A stretch of DNA of 64,000 nucleotides from Leptasterias polaris (Eukaryota; Echinodermata; Asteroidea; Forcipulatida; Asteriidae). The notes under the pieces were generated by a model. That model did not search any database. It saw only the letters and a program-made list of their open reading frames with translations, and was not told the DNA's origin. Each line of letters starts with the position of its first letter. The first letter of the stretch is position 1. The DNA lies in assembly GCA_037783415.1 (NCBI GenBank), contig JAZGTN010000098.1, positions 1,736,001 to 1,800,000 on the forward strand. Direction: 5' to 3'. The position numbers and the translations under genes were made by a program. Of the stretch, positions 20,101 to 35,100 are shown in pieces.

Positions 20101-23100
20101 GCTACTCCGCTAAAATCAACACCTGTAAAGTCGGTGTTCAAAGACACAACTATTTTAAAGACTACGTAAGTTCTTGCAATTTGAGTTTGACTGAGGAACC
20201 TTTGAACTCCCATATATTCGTGTCTAATCTCACACTGTCATCAATAAACCATTCCTGATGCATTATTTCCACCAGGCACTGATAGTGTCTATGGTAGCCA
20301 TTCATGGGTCAGATTCCATTGTGAATGAGTGACATCATATTGATCTGCTTATAGTAGGTTGTATGGCTGTGCCCTGGAGTCCATTGGGCAAGGCATAACC
20401 TTGATGAGTTTGTACTGCAACCATGAAGGGAGGAAAGATTTTTCTCTTCCTGTATGAGCCTGTATCACACTCCTCTAGGATATAATAAGGATGAGCTTCT
20501 AAGGCCTATCATGTACCATCAATTGACATGATTGAGGTACAAAGTTTGCCTCTTGATTGAACCCATGAAGTGTGTGGGGGGGGGGGACTGTACCCATAAC
20601 TAAAATGTACCATACCATAGGGGTGTACCTATGGTGGCCCTGAAGGGACATCGCATATCGCATACGTGTGCGCACACGTATGTAATGTTGTGAAACAAAT
20701 CGCGAATATGTGCGCACAGGTATGCAATGTCGTGAAACAATTCGCGAATGTGTGCGCACACGTATGCAATGTCGTGAAACAAATCGCGAATGTGTGCGCA
20801 CACGAGTGCGAATATATTTGCGATGTCGTAAACGTTTATTGCATACCAAGTTGCATACCTTTGGGATGATGTCATAGTTGCAGACAATTTGTTAGTGACC
20901 TAGGGAGTACGTGGCGCTACAGTCAGGCTCCTGTAAGCATGGCTATACAATAATGTGTACCCAGGAACTTGGCACCAGGCCAAGTTTCGCCAACATGTAC
21001 TACAGCATAAGCTATCTACCTACAGCCTACTAATAAGTACTTGTGCTATTACAATCAAGGTCGAAGAGTACGCACGCGCGAGGGTATTTTACGGTCAAAC
21101 ACGCCCATTTTATGTTAATAGCCCACGTTCATCCTGGGAAAAAAAGAAATACGCCACCCGCCTCGCTTGCCTCACAACAATGACTACCGCTGCAATGACT
21201 ACCGCTAATCTCACTGTAGGCAAGAAACCCCCCAGATCATTAGACATTTTATTCAAAGGTATGCAACTTGGTATGCAATAAACGTTCACGACATCGCAAA
21301 TATATTCGCAGACGTGTGCGCACATATTCGCGAATTGTTTCACGACATTGCATACCGTGTGCGCACACATTCGCGATTTGTTTCACGACATTGCATACGT
21401 GTGCGCACACATTCGCGATTTGTTTCACGACATTGCGTACGTGTGCGCACATATTCGCGAATTGTTTCACGACATTGCATACGTGTGCGCATATATTCGC
21501 GAATTGTTTCACGACATTGCATACGTATGCGCACACGTTTGCGATATGCGATGTCCCTTCAGGGCCACCATATGTACCCCCACTAAATAACCTGCTGTAG
21601 TGTAGCATACAGTGCAAATTGCTAAATATTCAATTCCCAAATACTTTTAAAATACTTAGAAGTCTCACCGTCTCATAAACTTTCACCTCTGATTTGGAGG
21701 GGGTGTTAAATCATAAATGTGTACAAATTTAATGAACTTTCTCTTTATGGTTCAAATTTAGCTCTTTTTAAATTTGTATTTTCTACATAAGTCTCGCTCT
21801 GTCTTTATTAATAGCTTTTATGTTCCCTAGCTGTGAAGTATCAGGCCTGCTGTAGTTCGATTACCTGCGGTTATGTCGCTTGTTTTGTTTTCTCTTTCTG
21901 TTTATATCTTGTGTTATCTTTAATATTTTGTTTTTACATTGGCCTATACGATCGGTTGAGATGTATGGGTTACCCTAGCTATAAAAATTAAAATAATACT
22001 TAAAATGTGAAATTGTACCGGTATCACAGGCAATAGATGAAGAATGTTATATCATTACAAAAATGAAGGTTACTAAATCTTGCCAAGCAATTTTTGGAAA
22101 TTTCCTGATTATTTGTGTTTTAATGTTCAAAATAGCTATTTATGTAAAAACAAAATTGTGTGTACAATAAGTAAAAGACAGGGCCTATGGTACTGAGCTT
22201 ATAACTTTGTAGGGTGTTAAAGGCACTGAACACGTTTTGTAATTGTCAAAGACCAGTATTCTCACTTGGTGTATCCCAACATATGCATAAAATAACAAGC
22301 CTGAGAAAATTTGGACTAAATTGGTCATTGAAGTTGCATAAAAATGATGAAAGAAAAAACACCCTTGTTGTACAAATTAGTGTGCTTTCAGATAGGAATA
22401 AAAGGCTTCTGGCCTGAAGTCTTTTATTATTTTAGTGAGAAATTACCTCTTTCTCAAAAACTACGTTACTTCAGAGGGAGTCGTTTCTCGCAATGTTTTA
22501 TACTATCAACAGCTCTCCGTTGCTCGTTACCAAGTAAGTGTTTATGCTAATATATATTTTGAGTAATTACCAAACGTGTACAGTGCCTTTAAAGAAAAAA
22601 AAACGCACAAAGAATGATATTATTGCTTTTTGGGGATCAGGTTGGGCATCAGGTTGGCTCAGTTGTTTCTTTCCCTGCCTTTCACCTCTGTAGACCCCGG
22701 TTCGAATCCCACCTAAGACCAGAGCCTTGCATGTACACTTGGTTTTCAGTCACCACCTGGTCACGTGGGTTTTTCCATTTGGGGTTTTCCGCCTACATCT
22801 AAAACCGAACATTTCTTCTATTCATCCTGAATAAATAAATGTGACCATGAAGAAACATATTATTGGGATTGGGGAGGGATACAGTTTATAAATAAGAATA
22901 GAGTTTTCATTTCCAAAGGAAATATGGTTTATACTCTCATTTCGGTAAAGTCCTTTGTATGTATAAAAACAGAAATTGAAAGCACTGTTGTGAAATTAAA
23001 AATATATTTTAGAGAGGGTAATTAATCAATCATCAAGGTCGAATGCATCTATGTAGGCCTATATAAACTGAAGCTGCAGTTTTTACTTCACAAAAGAAAT

Positions 23101-26100
23101 ACGGTTACTCCCTGAAAAGCAACAAAGAATAGAGAGTGAAAGCACCGATTGTGATTTTAAATGATGGAAATATATTGTTTCAGTTTTTCAGTGCATCTTG
23201 TCCTTGAGTTCGGATGCTTGATTTTTAGTTCGGTTCAGCTCTTTGTTTTGTGTGGCAACTACAGATTGCAATTGGATATTATTGTTTGACTTTGTATGTA
23301 TAGCTTGTTGGTCACAGGGATGTGACAAAGAGTCCTTCACTAGATTGTTTCACACACGCCTTTTGCCAAAACTTCCGCTAGCGGAAGAATCTGTCATAAC
23401 AGGTCCAGATCTCTGACAAAATTTAGCAATGTTTGAGACTATTTTAAATTGTTCTCCTTTCACACAAAGTGTATTATTAATAAAATTTTGCAACATAATA
23501 AACTTAGCAATGGACCCATGCTAAATTTATCTCATGTGAAAAGGGCTTTTTAAAGACATGCACAAATTTCTCTTGAGGTTTTTGGAAGCCAAAGTGCTGA
23601 TTGTCTGGGACCAATTGTCAAGGTCACGCCCTTGTATATTTACTGTGTAGTAAAACCAACAAACATTTCAGCAACTTTTAGAGACTGGCTCATAGTCATA
23701 AGAAATACAATGCATTTTTATTTGGTAACCGAGGCTCAAAATGCCAGCCAACTGAGGAACAAATTATGGGGATACAAAACACACACCAATCTGCAAAAAT
23801 GCTAAAAGATTGACACTAATGTGTACCACAGAATGCAAAAAAAAAATTAAACATATCAAAAGAATTCGGTGACCCCTGTGACAATTTACATTTACGACAC
23901 AATATTATGGCATTAAGGTGCCAGGTACACTGAAGCTCTTTGTGTACATTTGTGTTGGGGACAAACTAATGTGTTAAGGTCCACTATAATGTGGTTGAGA
24001 AACTGAAGTGTACATGTACAATATTGTCAAAGTGAAAATCTTGTGAGGCTTGCAGAGACACCATGGGCTGTTGTGGTTTAAAAGCTCAATGTTTCAATCA
24101 GTATGCTCTGACCGTCTTCAGGAGAATGAAAAGTGCAAATGTTTCTCAGTTTTGTTCAGTCAGTCTTCCTGCCATACAGATATTATTACTGCAGTAGCAT
24201 GCCATGGTTGGTAGTGTCTTGTTTTGATGTTTCTGCTTGATGGCCCTTTGTGTTTGGGCTTAGTGGATTGCTTAATGAGCTGAAAAATGGCTACACCGCT
24301 TGACTGATCAAAGGAAACTACCAAATAACTGACCATTGGTACTTGAATTTGGAATAAATACTTTGATAATGCCAGAAAGGTATTAATGATCTAGTGTGTC
24401 AATCGGCAGGTTTATTTTTTCTGTTATTTTTTAGTTCTCTTTACTCAGAGCATGCCCAGAATTTGCCTAAACAGTTTTAAAATTGATTTCCACTACCGAT
24501 TTATTCTTTGTTGCACCGCAGGCTGTGCATGAAAGAATAACCATGGCCGATTCCTAAACTCAAATAGCAACAGTGAGTGAATGATTGAAGCTTAGTCACT
24601 GATTTTCTGTGGGCACAAAACTCTCTTCAGAAAAGTCAGGGGGATTTTCCCACTGTCAGTCAAAGAGAGTTTTATTGTCAATGGGAGTATTTCATGGTGG
24701 TATTACAAAGGGGGTAACTAGTTTTATTTACTGCGTTACCAAGACCACAGTCTAGTGGTTAGTGAGATTGCTACAGGCAAATTTGGCTTACTTGCTTTGG
24801 TACATGTATTTGTTGTTTATTCAGTATTTTCCAATATAGTTCATGGTTCACCGTTTTTTCTTCATAGCATGGAAGAAGCATTAGTGTCGATCAAAACATA
24901 CAGTAAATCATGTAATCAGAAATGTGTGTTTTAAACAAGTGTGGTACTCAGCAGAGAAAGCACTTTAACTTGTTATTTTTTTAAACATACATATAATAGA
25001 AATTAACAGAGTTTGTACTATGCGGGCATCAAAACATAATTGTACTCCCAAAAAGAGCCTATTCTTGGGGCAGATTAAATAGTTTTCATCCTTTGACATG
25101 CTAAAAGTAAAAAAAAAAGATCTATACACCATAACAGTGTTAGCAAAGATTTTAAAAACGTGTTTGTGGTGTTACCTTCTTAATAATCAGTTTATTGAAA
25201 GAAAAACAAGTCTTAGCGTCATTCCCTTTTACACAAGTGAGAATTTACAATCAATGTTATAGACTCGACACAGTCCATCATTTAGATAGTCCTGTGTGTT
25301 TGTATATTTTTCCCACCCTCTGTTGTCAGATTTCATTGCCATTACCGCTATATAAATGTTATTATTATTATTATTATTATTGTTATTATTATTACCATTT
25401 TGTTATATAAATTCCCTTTGAAATTAGAGAGTGTTTATTGATAATAGATGTTTTATAGCATATTGTGATTTGAAAGGTTTTTCACATTCTGTTGCAGATA
25501 CTTTTGAGTCACTTCTAGCTGTACTTTTCTTTTCCTCTATCATCAGATTTCATGTGAACCCCATTGCCCTGGTTATTTTCTTTATAAATTCCCTTTGAAC
25601 TCGAGTGTTTATTTGGGAATGGATTTTTATAGCATGTTGTGATATTTAAGGTTATTCTCATTCTGTTGCAGATTCTTTTGAATCTCCTCTATTGTCGGTT
25701 TCTTATTGTCCGTTTATTTCTTGAATTGTTGACAACTTGCAGTACATGTAATAGTATACAGTCCGCACTGGATCCAAGCTTTTGTAACCATTGATTTGAG
25801 GCTGGGAGTGTAATTGTTTGTAATGTAATGGAATATGTTTGAAAGTGTAGTCAACTTAAATACGGAGTCTTCTCAGGCACATTTTGTGTTCAGAAGCCTG
25901 ATTGTAAAAGCTATTCTGCATGGATGCATGTACTATTTGTAGACATCTCAGGGTTAACCATGCCATTTGTAGTTCGTAGCAAGCCCCCTTTTTTAATATG
26001 AGTAGCAATGATCATGGAGGTAGTGCAATGATTAAGTTGGCTTTTATTTAATGATAATTGGTTCCTACATAGCTAGATCAAGGGGCTTCACAACACTCCC

Positions 26101-29100
26101 TGTTCATCGGACATACTGTTTAGACTATTCTTCGAACTTTCTCAACTTCCTTGGAAGCATATACCGAAGCTGCTTTAAATACACCGATCCATTAAGCCCC
26201 GCCCATTTCTCATTGACCAATCACAGCCGCGAAATCTGATCACCATTTGAGCCGTTTGGTGATCTTTGCTCTAATGGTGATCAGGTTTCGTGGCTGTGAT
26301 TGGTCAACTCGTAAGGAGGCGGGGCTTAATGGATTGGTCTATTGGCGCCAAGGGATTAATCCAACACAATACTGTATCAGCCCTCTGGGGTTTCCATTTA
26401 TACACCTGGGTTAAGAGAAGCAACTATGGCTAAGTGCCTTGCTTGAGGACACAACTGGGAATCGAACCCAAACTCCAATAAGTCAACCATTTTAACTTGA
26501 TGAAAATAATCAGCAACCGAGGTTGAAGCACAGTCAGACAAAAAATAAAAGATTTATTGATTAACATGAATGTGTCCTACTCTTAGTAACATTTTCCTAT
26601 GAGTTCACCAAGTGTATGGTATCACAACTATGCGCAGAACAACTCTGTGTAGATCTATATTCACCACATGATATCATATTACAGGCTGGTTTATTTCTTT
26701 TTATTCTGTATGGTCATGGCTTTTCTATCATTAAAAACCGTCGTGGATGATATTGAATGATCAGAGAGTAGAAAGGTTAATTGCAAATGTTCAGTATTGC
26801 ACGTTATGTACCACAGGGTCTAAGCAACAAAAAATGAGGGCACATGATGGCAGAATGTGGCGGCTGAGTGTACAAGCCAGGGATTCATTGTTGACGGTTG
26901 CCAAAAATGCATAGCAACTGTAGCCATAGGTATACGTAGGGAGCGTTGATGATCAGATAATAACTCACTTGTTAATGTTGAATCATGTTTGCATAAGGGA
27001 TATATAACAAGAGTACTGAGCAAACAGACATAGATGAACCCCAAGCCAAAAGATTAATAACAATCCAACTCCAGTGTGTTGATCCATCAATCTGATTTAT
27101 CACAAGCAATGCATCCACAATACGAAGCCTGAAATAATAAATAAATGTGTACATATGTACGATTCCATTTAAAATTGTCTGGACTGAAGTCTAAATATTA
27201 AATGTACTTTGTCATTGGGTATACTGTGAATTAAGAATTAGGCCTACTATAAGCTCGTACTGGTTGATTTTGAAGGATTGAGTTTCTTTCCATCAGGGAG
27301 TGTGTTGGGATTTAAAAAATCAGTTTATTAACAAGGATCAGAAAGTAATGGCAGTCATTTTCCCAATCTTGGCTTCGTTTGCTCATTAGTCGTTGATGTG
27401 GATTGGTTTGTAATAATGTTAGCATTTCCCTTGGTCTTGTCTTAAAAATATAATTTCTTTATTTGGTCTCAAAGGTTTCAGCAAACACTTGTTACGAGAT
27501 ATGATTGTTTAAAAAAAAAATGGAAGTACTCATGAAAGTACGTCTGCTTGTTTAATCAGGGGGGGGGGGGTGATGATGAATAGAACAATATATAATACAA
27601 TAACATTTGTAGAACTTTTGATAATAATATAGTAAGTATCTTTTCAATGTTACCCTGAATGATGATAATATAAAAACAACCAAATCATTTGATGACAAGT
27701 AAAAAACCAAAAGCCCCAAACATGTGTTTATATACTGGAAATACACCTTTTTAAAAAGCACAATTACTGAATCCCCTACTTTGGGAAAGGAACATACCGT
27801 TATGTTGGTGCAAAAAGTGCAACAACGCTGTATCTCCTAAAATAGTCTGCATTACATGCGAATTTGAAATTCTCAAAATGCTAAAATGCATGTAGCCCGG
27901 ATGTACATGCAAAACAAATACACGCCGAGATACAACTTTTATGCACGGAGCATTTTCGTGGGAGAGATGACGTTTTTGCACTGACACAACGATACATGAA
28001 TGTGTTCAAGAAATCGTTAGGGTGTTTGTGAAATGCAAGCACCAAGTACACCATGTATGGTGAAAATGTACTTTGATTTGTAACCAGAGAATTGGAAATG
28101 AATGAATACCCCCAAGCAATTTTTAGTTGTAGACTTCACACATTCTGAAGTACCTTCTTTTTCAATTACAGCAAACTATTTTGGATATTTTTGTTGAATC
28201 TATCACACTCTAGACCCAAGCCCTCAACCATCAAACTCTCGTTCATCACGCAAAAATACTCCAGGCAGACACTCATCCCCATAGTTTCTGTTTGCACAAT
28301 TTCGTGAACGATGCAGCGCTTGTAAAATTGAAGTGCACACACAGATGGTCATTTGTACATGGATTAACAGGTACCATGTAATGATTGCATTTGATATGTT
28401 TCACTCATGACGGCTGCTTGAATTAAGTTTTTCAGACAAGGTGTCAAAAATTAACAGTTAAATAGTCTGAGGATTTTAATTGAATTCAAATGTCTAATGG
28501 TTCAATAATAATATGGTATCCTGTGGATTTTTTCCCCTAGAGGACCTAGAAAGCACTGAGTTGGTTTAGCAGAAAAACGAAAGCTAATATGGTATTAGCT
28601 TTTGCCCTACACAAATGTGTGATAAAACGCTGTATGCATTTTTGTATTGCTTTGCGCTGCCAGTAAAAAATAATTCATACACCTGGTTGTGAATAGAACC
28701 CTCAAATTGGTACAGGTACATTCGTACATTCGTACATTAGCAAAACTATATCAAGGGAAGTTTTCCAGCATGATCATCTTTATACCATGTAAGCAATGTG
28801 CAAATCTGTGAACATTTATATTTTCAATCTTACCAATGTTGTACACACTATAAAGGGGAAGTATTTTGTGTCATTATTTTTTTGAAAAGTATTTAATTTA
28901 ATTCCCATCCCTCAAGTTTTCAATAAACACACCACACAACCAACCTGTGTGTGAATTGTATCAGTGGTCCCGTTGTGGTGAGTGCATGTATAAAAAAGCA
29001 TTTGGCTTTCTGTCTGTGATTTTATGTTCGTATCATGATTATTTTGATTGCGGTATTGAAATTATAAGAAATGGTCTTTTGGTTTGAGGCCTTTTAATAA

Positions 29101-32100
29101 TGATATTCTTGACCATTACAGTATTTTAGTTGAACATATATCTCTGGGAGATTGGTACATGTACTGGTACATGTATATATGAACTAAGTTAATGAGTGAG
29201 CTTTCAGACTGAATCTAATTAGTTTTTGTGGTTGATAACTACCACTACCAGTCCCATGTTTTGTCTTTGAACAAGAAGAAGGTTCAAATGGAATACAACC
29301 AATACACTGCCTGTTTTTTTATTGGCACACAGTGGAGCAACATTGTGTTGACTGATTGATTAATAAAACCAAGTAGTGTTAATAATTACCCCTATGCAAT
29401 TTGACAGGGTTCTGATGTGTTAATTAGACTACCGTGTACCGATATAGTGTGCTGTAGTCAATCATTAATAGCGATACTAATTGGTGTTTAATTGCATAAT
29501 TATACCAATTACATTGAGAATACATTAAGTCATCATGACTGTTATTTTTCCGTTGATCAGTTGCGCTTCTAAAGAAAATCTACCAGAGAATCAAATTGAA
29601 TCTGAGAATTTGTGTACATTGCTAAGTGTACTTTGTTTCCTGCCCCAGTTGCATCTAAAAATATCATAATAATTCATCAAATAATCGTAGGATCTCGCTG
29701 GTGCAACTTGCTCCATAGTTAAATGCTTAAAAAGAAAATCCACCAACAAAATTACACCCCTTCAGAGAATTTGTAAATTCTTTGCCAGTGCAATTTTTCA
29801 CCCTTCTTTTTATAGTCAGTGCCACTTTTTAAAAAATCCAGTTAAAAAAGAGAGAGTATTTTGAAGAATCTTGCCAGTGTTGATAAACACTAAAAACTCC
29901 CTCAATGGTCTCAGTCGGCTGGCTCATTTTAAATCCCACACTGTTGATGGTAACCTGTTAATTTCTTGTTTACTTGTATCAGGGTGTTCGTCACCAGATC
30001 TGCCAGCCCAATGAGTTTGAGATTCTGTACAGACCTGACTTCATATCTCACCTGCCGCCACTCAGTGCGCCTCAGGTAAATTATGCATTAATTACTCAAT
30101 TCATCAATTAACTCATTTTAGACATCTTTGCCTATGAATTATGTTCTAGCCTTTCATAGTTGCCTTCTCGGCAGGGCTGGAATAGCATTTGTCTAAATGC
30201 TGTGGAGGCCATGCCATATGTACCCCCAGATCTTGGCCTTGGTGCCCTTTCAAAATATTCCCATAGCTTTCACAAGTTTACAATTGAAGTGCTCTTTTGC
30301 AAAATTAAAATGGCATTGCCCCTTCGAAAATGAAATTCCAGACCTGGCTTGAAATATGCCAGTTAAAACACCGGGGGATAGAACTTGAAATTCTCCCTGA
30401 GTGGATCCATCAGGAGACTTTTGACATGATAATAAGCATCCCACTCATTGGTCCATTTCTATTGTTCCCGTCACTGAGAACAATGGAAAATGACCAGTGA
30501 GTGTGATGCCTGCTATCATCTCAAATGTCTCCCATTGGCTAATAAAAAACAACTGCACCTGCACAAGTTTTTCATTTTGCAGTTCATCCATGGAAGACAA
30601 GGGCAACCACTGACCAAAGTTTTTCACCAAATGGAAGAAACCATTTTGAGATGTTGACCATTATTAAAGATTGTGATGAACAAAATTTGAAAAAAAGTAA
30701 AGGGCAAACCAAAACTTGTATAAACACAATTCATATGAACATCTTTCTGGTAAATCTTTCTGGTAATGAAATCAAAGGATCCTCAAAAGCGACTGGCACT
30801 GAGACCTGTAGGTCTGAAGATGCCTGTGTAGAGAAGCAAACATATGTAGGAAGCAAACCCTATATATGGTAGTGGGGGGGGGGGACCCACACAAAGGGGT
30901 AAGGACTTGAAACCAAATCCACACTATACAATGCTCCGGTCGGGTCTGAGGTGGGATTCAAACCAGGGTCCAGGAGGTGAAAGGCAGGGAAAGCAACCAC
31001 TTATTTGCCAATCCGGTCCCCAAAATGATTCACAGAGCAGGACAGTCACATTATTACTCTGTTCATTAATTCAGATCAATTTGATGGAATGTCTTCAATC
31101 AACATTGTGGTAGGTTGAGAAATAGTTACCCTAACATGTACAGGCCTGCTGTAGGTCTTATTTGACAGTTCTTATCATGTACATGTAGGGCCCTATTTGA
31201 TGTGCAAAAACCCAGTTTTGAGCTGGTCTTATGGTTTTTGTGAATGACTGTTTTTTATCTATAGTACCTTGATTTATTTAGGCCGACAAGTGTTTTTAAT
31301 ACATGCAAGACAAAAGTACATAAACATGGATCTCCAGAAAAACACCTAGTAATCGAAAAGTACACACAATAAACGTACATTGGACCTAATTTATTTTTTG
31401 AAATTAAAGCACAGTATTCAGCTCTTGTTATAAAGAGCACTGTTAAAAAGTGGTTCTGCTTACAAATTTCATTTCGGGTGTGCTTCTTTGTTTTGCTGTT
31501 CTCTTATAACAACATCTGTAAAGAGGTAAGTTGGCCAGTCCCAGTGACCTTGTTAGTGTCAAGATCTGTCAAAAATGTGAACAGGATTTTTCTTCAAACA
31601 ACTGATAACCGAAAGTAAATACAATAAATATACACAACGAACCAAATAATTTAGGCTTTTACTTCATATTTCAATTGCAGTTTTCAAGATAAGGATAAGT
31701 TATCACTATATCTTGAGCTTTTGACCTTTGTGGTGTTTTTGTCTGTACAGACACTGATTTCCGGGTCATGAAACTTGTCTTTGCCTAAAATGTTGACTGT
31801 AATATTTTATGTTTTGTTATTTGTTTTAAAGGCACTGAACATGTTTGGTAATTATCAAAGACCAGTATTGTCACTCGGTGTATCCCAACATATGCATAAA
31901 ATAACAAACCTGTGCAAATTTGAGCTGAATCGGTCATCGAAGTTGCAAGAAAATAAAGAAAGAAAAAACACCCTTGTTGCACAATTTTGTGTGCTTTCAG
32001 ATGCTAATAAAAGGCTTCATGCATGAAGTCTTTTATTATTTTAGTGAGAAGTTACCTCTTTCTCAAAAACTACGTTACTTCAGAGCAGTGGTTTCTCACA

Positions 32101-35100
32101 ATGTTTTATACTATCAACAGCTCTCCGTTGCTGGTTACCAAGTAAGTTTTTATGCTAATATATATTTTGAGTAATTACCAAACGTGTTCAGTGCCTTTAA
32201 GTGGTCTGGTTTTTTGCTTACTCTTTGAGAGATATGCAGGGATGAGAAATTTCAGACTTTTAGTTGAATTCCAACTTTTTAAAAGTCTGCCTGGAAACAA
32301 AAAAAGCTATTCTCTAAATAAAATAAGTGATGCTCTTTGATCTACTTCTCTAGCTCACAGGATACTGTTCCCAAAAGTTCATTGGAATCACTAACTTTAG
32401 GGGTTATCAAAAGGTGGAAATGCCAACATTTCAAACCTACCTCAAACATCTAGATCCAAGTTTCAGAGATTTTTGTCAGCATTCACTCTTACCCTTGAAT
32501 ATCAAACATCCTAATTTATGTGTTACACATCCAACAGCACAAGCTCCAATAACAGGAAGAATAGAAGATGGTGCCAAAAATGTTAAGCTTTAGAAGTTGG
32601 ACAAAATTTAGCAATGCATCTCTAAAGATTCACCAATTGTAAAACCACAGTTGAAAATTAATTATGGAACTGGAATGGTTGCCAGCATGGATCAATGACA
32701 AATGCTCAGTTTGTTAGGAACCGACATTTGTACACATGTATTGTCCACTTGATGCAGAAAGTCATTTGAATGCACATAATTGAGGCTGGTTTTATGTGCA
32801 TGAAGAATCACTCCAACATTAAGCCCAAGCATGGTCCAAGTATTCATTGTTATTCTGATTAATTGAAGCGTTTTGTTTAAAGACAGTTTGTAAATGTTAT
32901 CAAAACAGTAAAAGGCCATAGGTTTTGGCTCAGTTTTTGTTTATGACCACTAGATATGATACATGTACATGTATGACATACATGTAGTAAGTTGGTAAAT
33001 TTATATAAATCTAAAGGCTACACTGTGTCAGTAAAAAGGCTAAGGGTTGATAAAGGGGCTTACGTTAACATAAAATATAGAGATAAAAAATGGATTACAA
33101 AATTACTACAAGAAGATTTTAACACAGTGTGAAGAGATAGCTGATGATATTATTATATTACGTTTCAGACATGTGTTAAATTGTGACTGTGTATTGCAAG
33201 ATTTTTCTTCGGACTTTAGACTCGGCAATGAAAAGCTCATGTGTGTTCAAAAGAAAACAGTGCATGTGGTGACAATTTATTTCCCTACTTGCTTTGCAGG
33301 CTGGGTAGTTTTTCTTTCAAAATTTATACTTGGGCTTTGAAATGATACCAGTTTGCAGCACTCATGATACAATAGCATTTAGACACACATTTTAGGAATT
33401 TTAATTCAAACAATTTTACGCATAATGAAATAAAAACAACGTTTTTGTAAAATAAACAAGTTTAAATGTGCGAATTAAATTAGCACTAAAAAAAACCTTC
33501 AAACACAAGTTAAAGCTTTTTACTCATTCATTCCTTCAAATTCAGAAAAGCCCTTTGGGAATATATTTTTATAAAAAACCCCAAAACAAACGCAAATCCC
33601 ATTGAATTTTTCACTCAATCTCCACAAGACAAAAAAATGCTGTAAAATTGCTTTTGACAGACACAGAGACAAAGTACCACCAGCTGAGAGAGAATTGTAA
33701 AGCCAGGAAACCATCATTATGGCTGGAGGAGGAAGCTATAGGAGGAAGCGTTTACCCTGCGTCATGAGATGAAGTGTTGGAAGGGATGCAACTAATGCCT
33801 GTAGTGTGACATTACCCATCAATCATTCATTGTTATGGCTGCAGAGATGCTTTGTGATGGCTGGGCCCAGCTTCTTAAGTTGCATTGGTTTTATTTTTGT
33901 CACAAATTATGTTTGTTTTGTTTTAAAGGTGATATGCTGAGATGAACCCTCTGCAAAATGTCTGCAGATACGTCCTCACTATATATAATGTTTTATAAAT
34001 AAAAAGTGGAATGCTGGGTTTGTTATTTGTATGAACATGTTGTGTAGAAGTGCAGCTATGATTATTGTGTATCAATTCATCCAACTAAATATTGAGAAAA
34101 AAATGTTTTCAATGTTGTTACTTTTTAAAAATTTATTGTCACCTGCTAGTGTTTGATATCAGTTTCTATATGACACTATCTTTGTTCTCAATCAATACAT
34201 TGTGTCAGACTTACACTTCTTCTCATGACTCCATATGTCTCAAATCAAAGTATGTTTGATGAGATTTTAGAATAAATAATTTACAGCATAATATTTCATA
34301 ATGCAAGAGCTGTTCAATAAATTAACAGATTGTGAATCTCTGTCTGTGGTATGTTAATGAAAGGAGAGTTTCTTGCATTGTGCAGTGAGTCGGTTTTATT
34401 CCACATTTCATCTATCTTTGTCTTCCAGCCGGCTTTCAGTGAGAAGCCTAAGATAGTCCAACCAGGGGCTTTCACCCAGGCAGTGCCAACCAAAGAGCAG
34501 AAGCATAGCCGGAATGTCAGTGATTCCATTGCTAATAACTACACACCATCGGCAAGGAACCTCACTACATCCATCATTTATGAGGTCACAAGAAAACATG
34601 GTAAGCTTTTAAGACAATTCTTTCTGTCAGGAACACTGTCAGGAACACTGTCAGGAACGCTGTCAGGAACACTGTCAGGAACACTGTCAGGAATGCTGTC
34701 AAGAACGCTGTCGGGAACGCTGTCAAGAACGCTGTCAGGAACACTGTCCGGAACACTGTCAGGAACACTGTCAGGAACACTGTCAGGAACACTGTCAGGA
34801 ACACTGTTAAATCCCTTTTAAAATTAAAATAAGAAGCTTACCAACCCAAATGACCTTTGGTATAAATGAAATCAAGTGGTAATGGCCTCAATGGTGTAAA
34901 GGGCATGATTCTAAATGCAGTAAGCACAGAATTCCGCGATAAGCAGAGCCTAAAATTGAGCCCAGGCTTTCTGAATGGTTCTTTTTCACTTGATACAGTG
35001 TTGAACATGTGTCAATGACAAATGCCAATGTATTAAGTCACAACAAACAGTCTGACAATCAAGTTATATCTTTAAATCTGTTAAACATGTAACCCAAGAA

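Larger units (their letters stand above)
17197..29982 (+). other. Dynein intron 1 (12.8 kb)
   Basis: This holds the MITE at 19742, foldback element copy 2, the TTAA MITE at 22217, a SINE at 22632, a (TTA)n tail at 25358, a hairpin element at 26181, a SINE remnant at 26385 and an inverted-repeat element at 27803. I see no other gene. The stretches 22,860-25,350 and 27,990-29,980 show nothing beyond AT-rich unique sequence and short homopolymers. Confidence 0.6.
30076..34428 (+). other. Dynein intron 2
   Basis: It holds a minus-strand SINE at 30895, a TTAA MITE at 31826 and a fragment of the CAGGGATGAGA element at 32238. A short minus-strand remnant of SINE family B is near 32517. 32,580-34,420 shows nothing recognisable. 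Confidence 0.6.
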
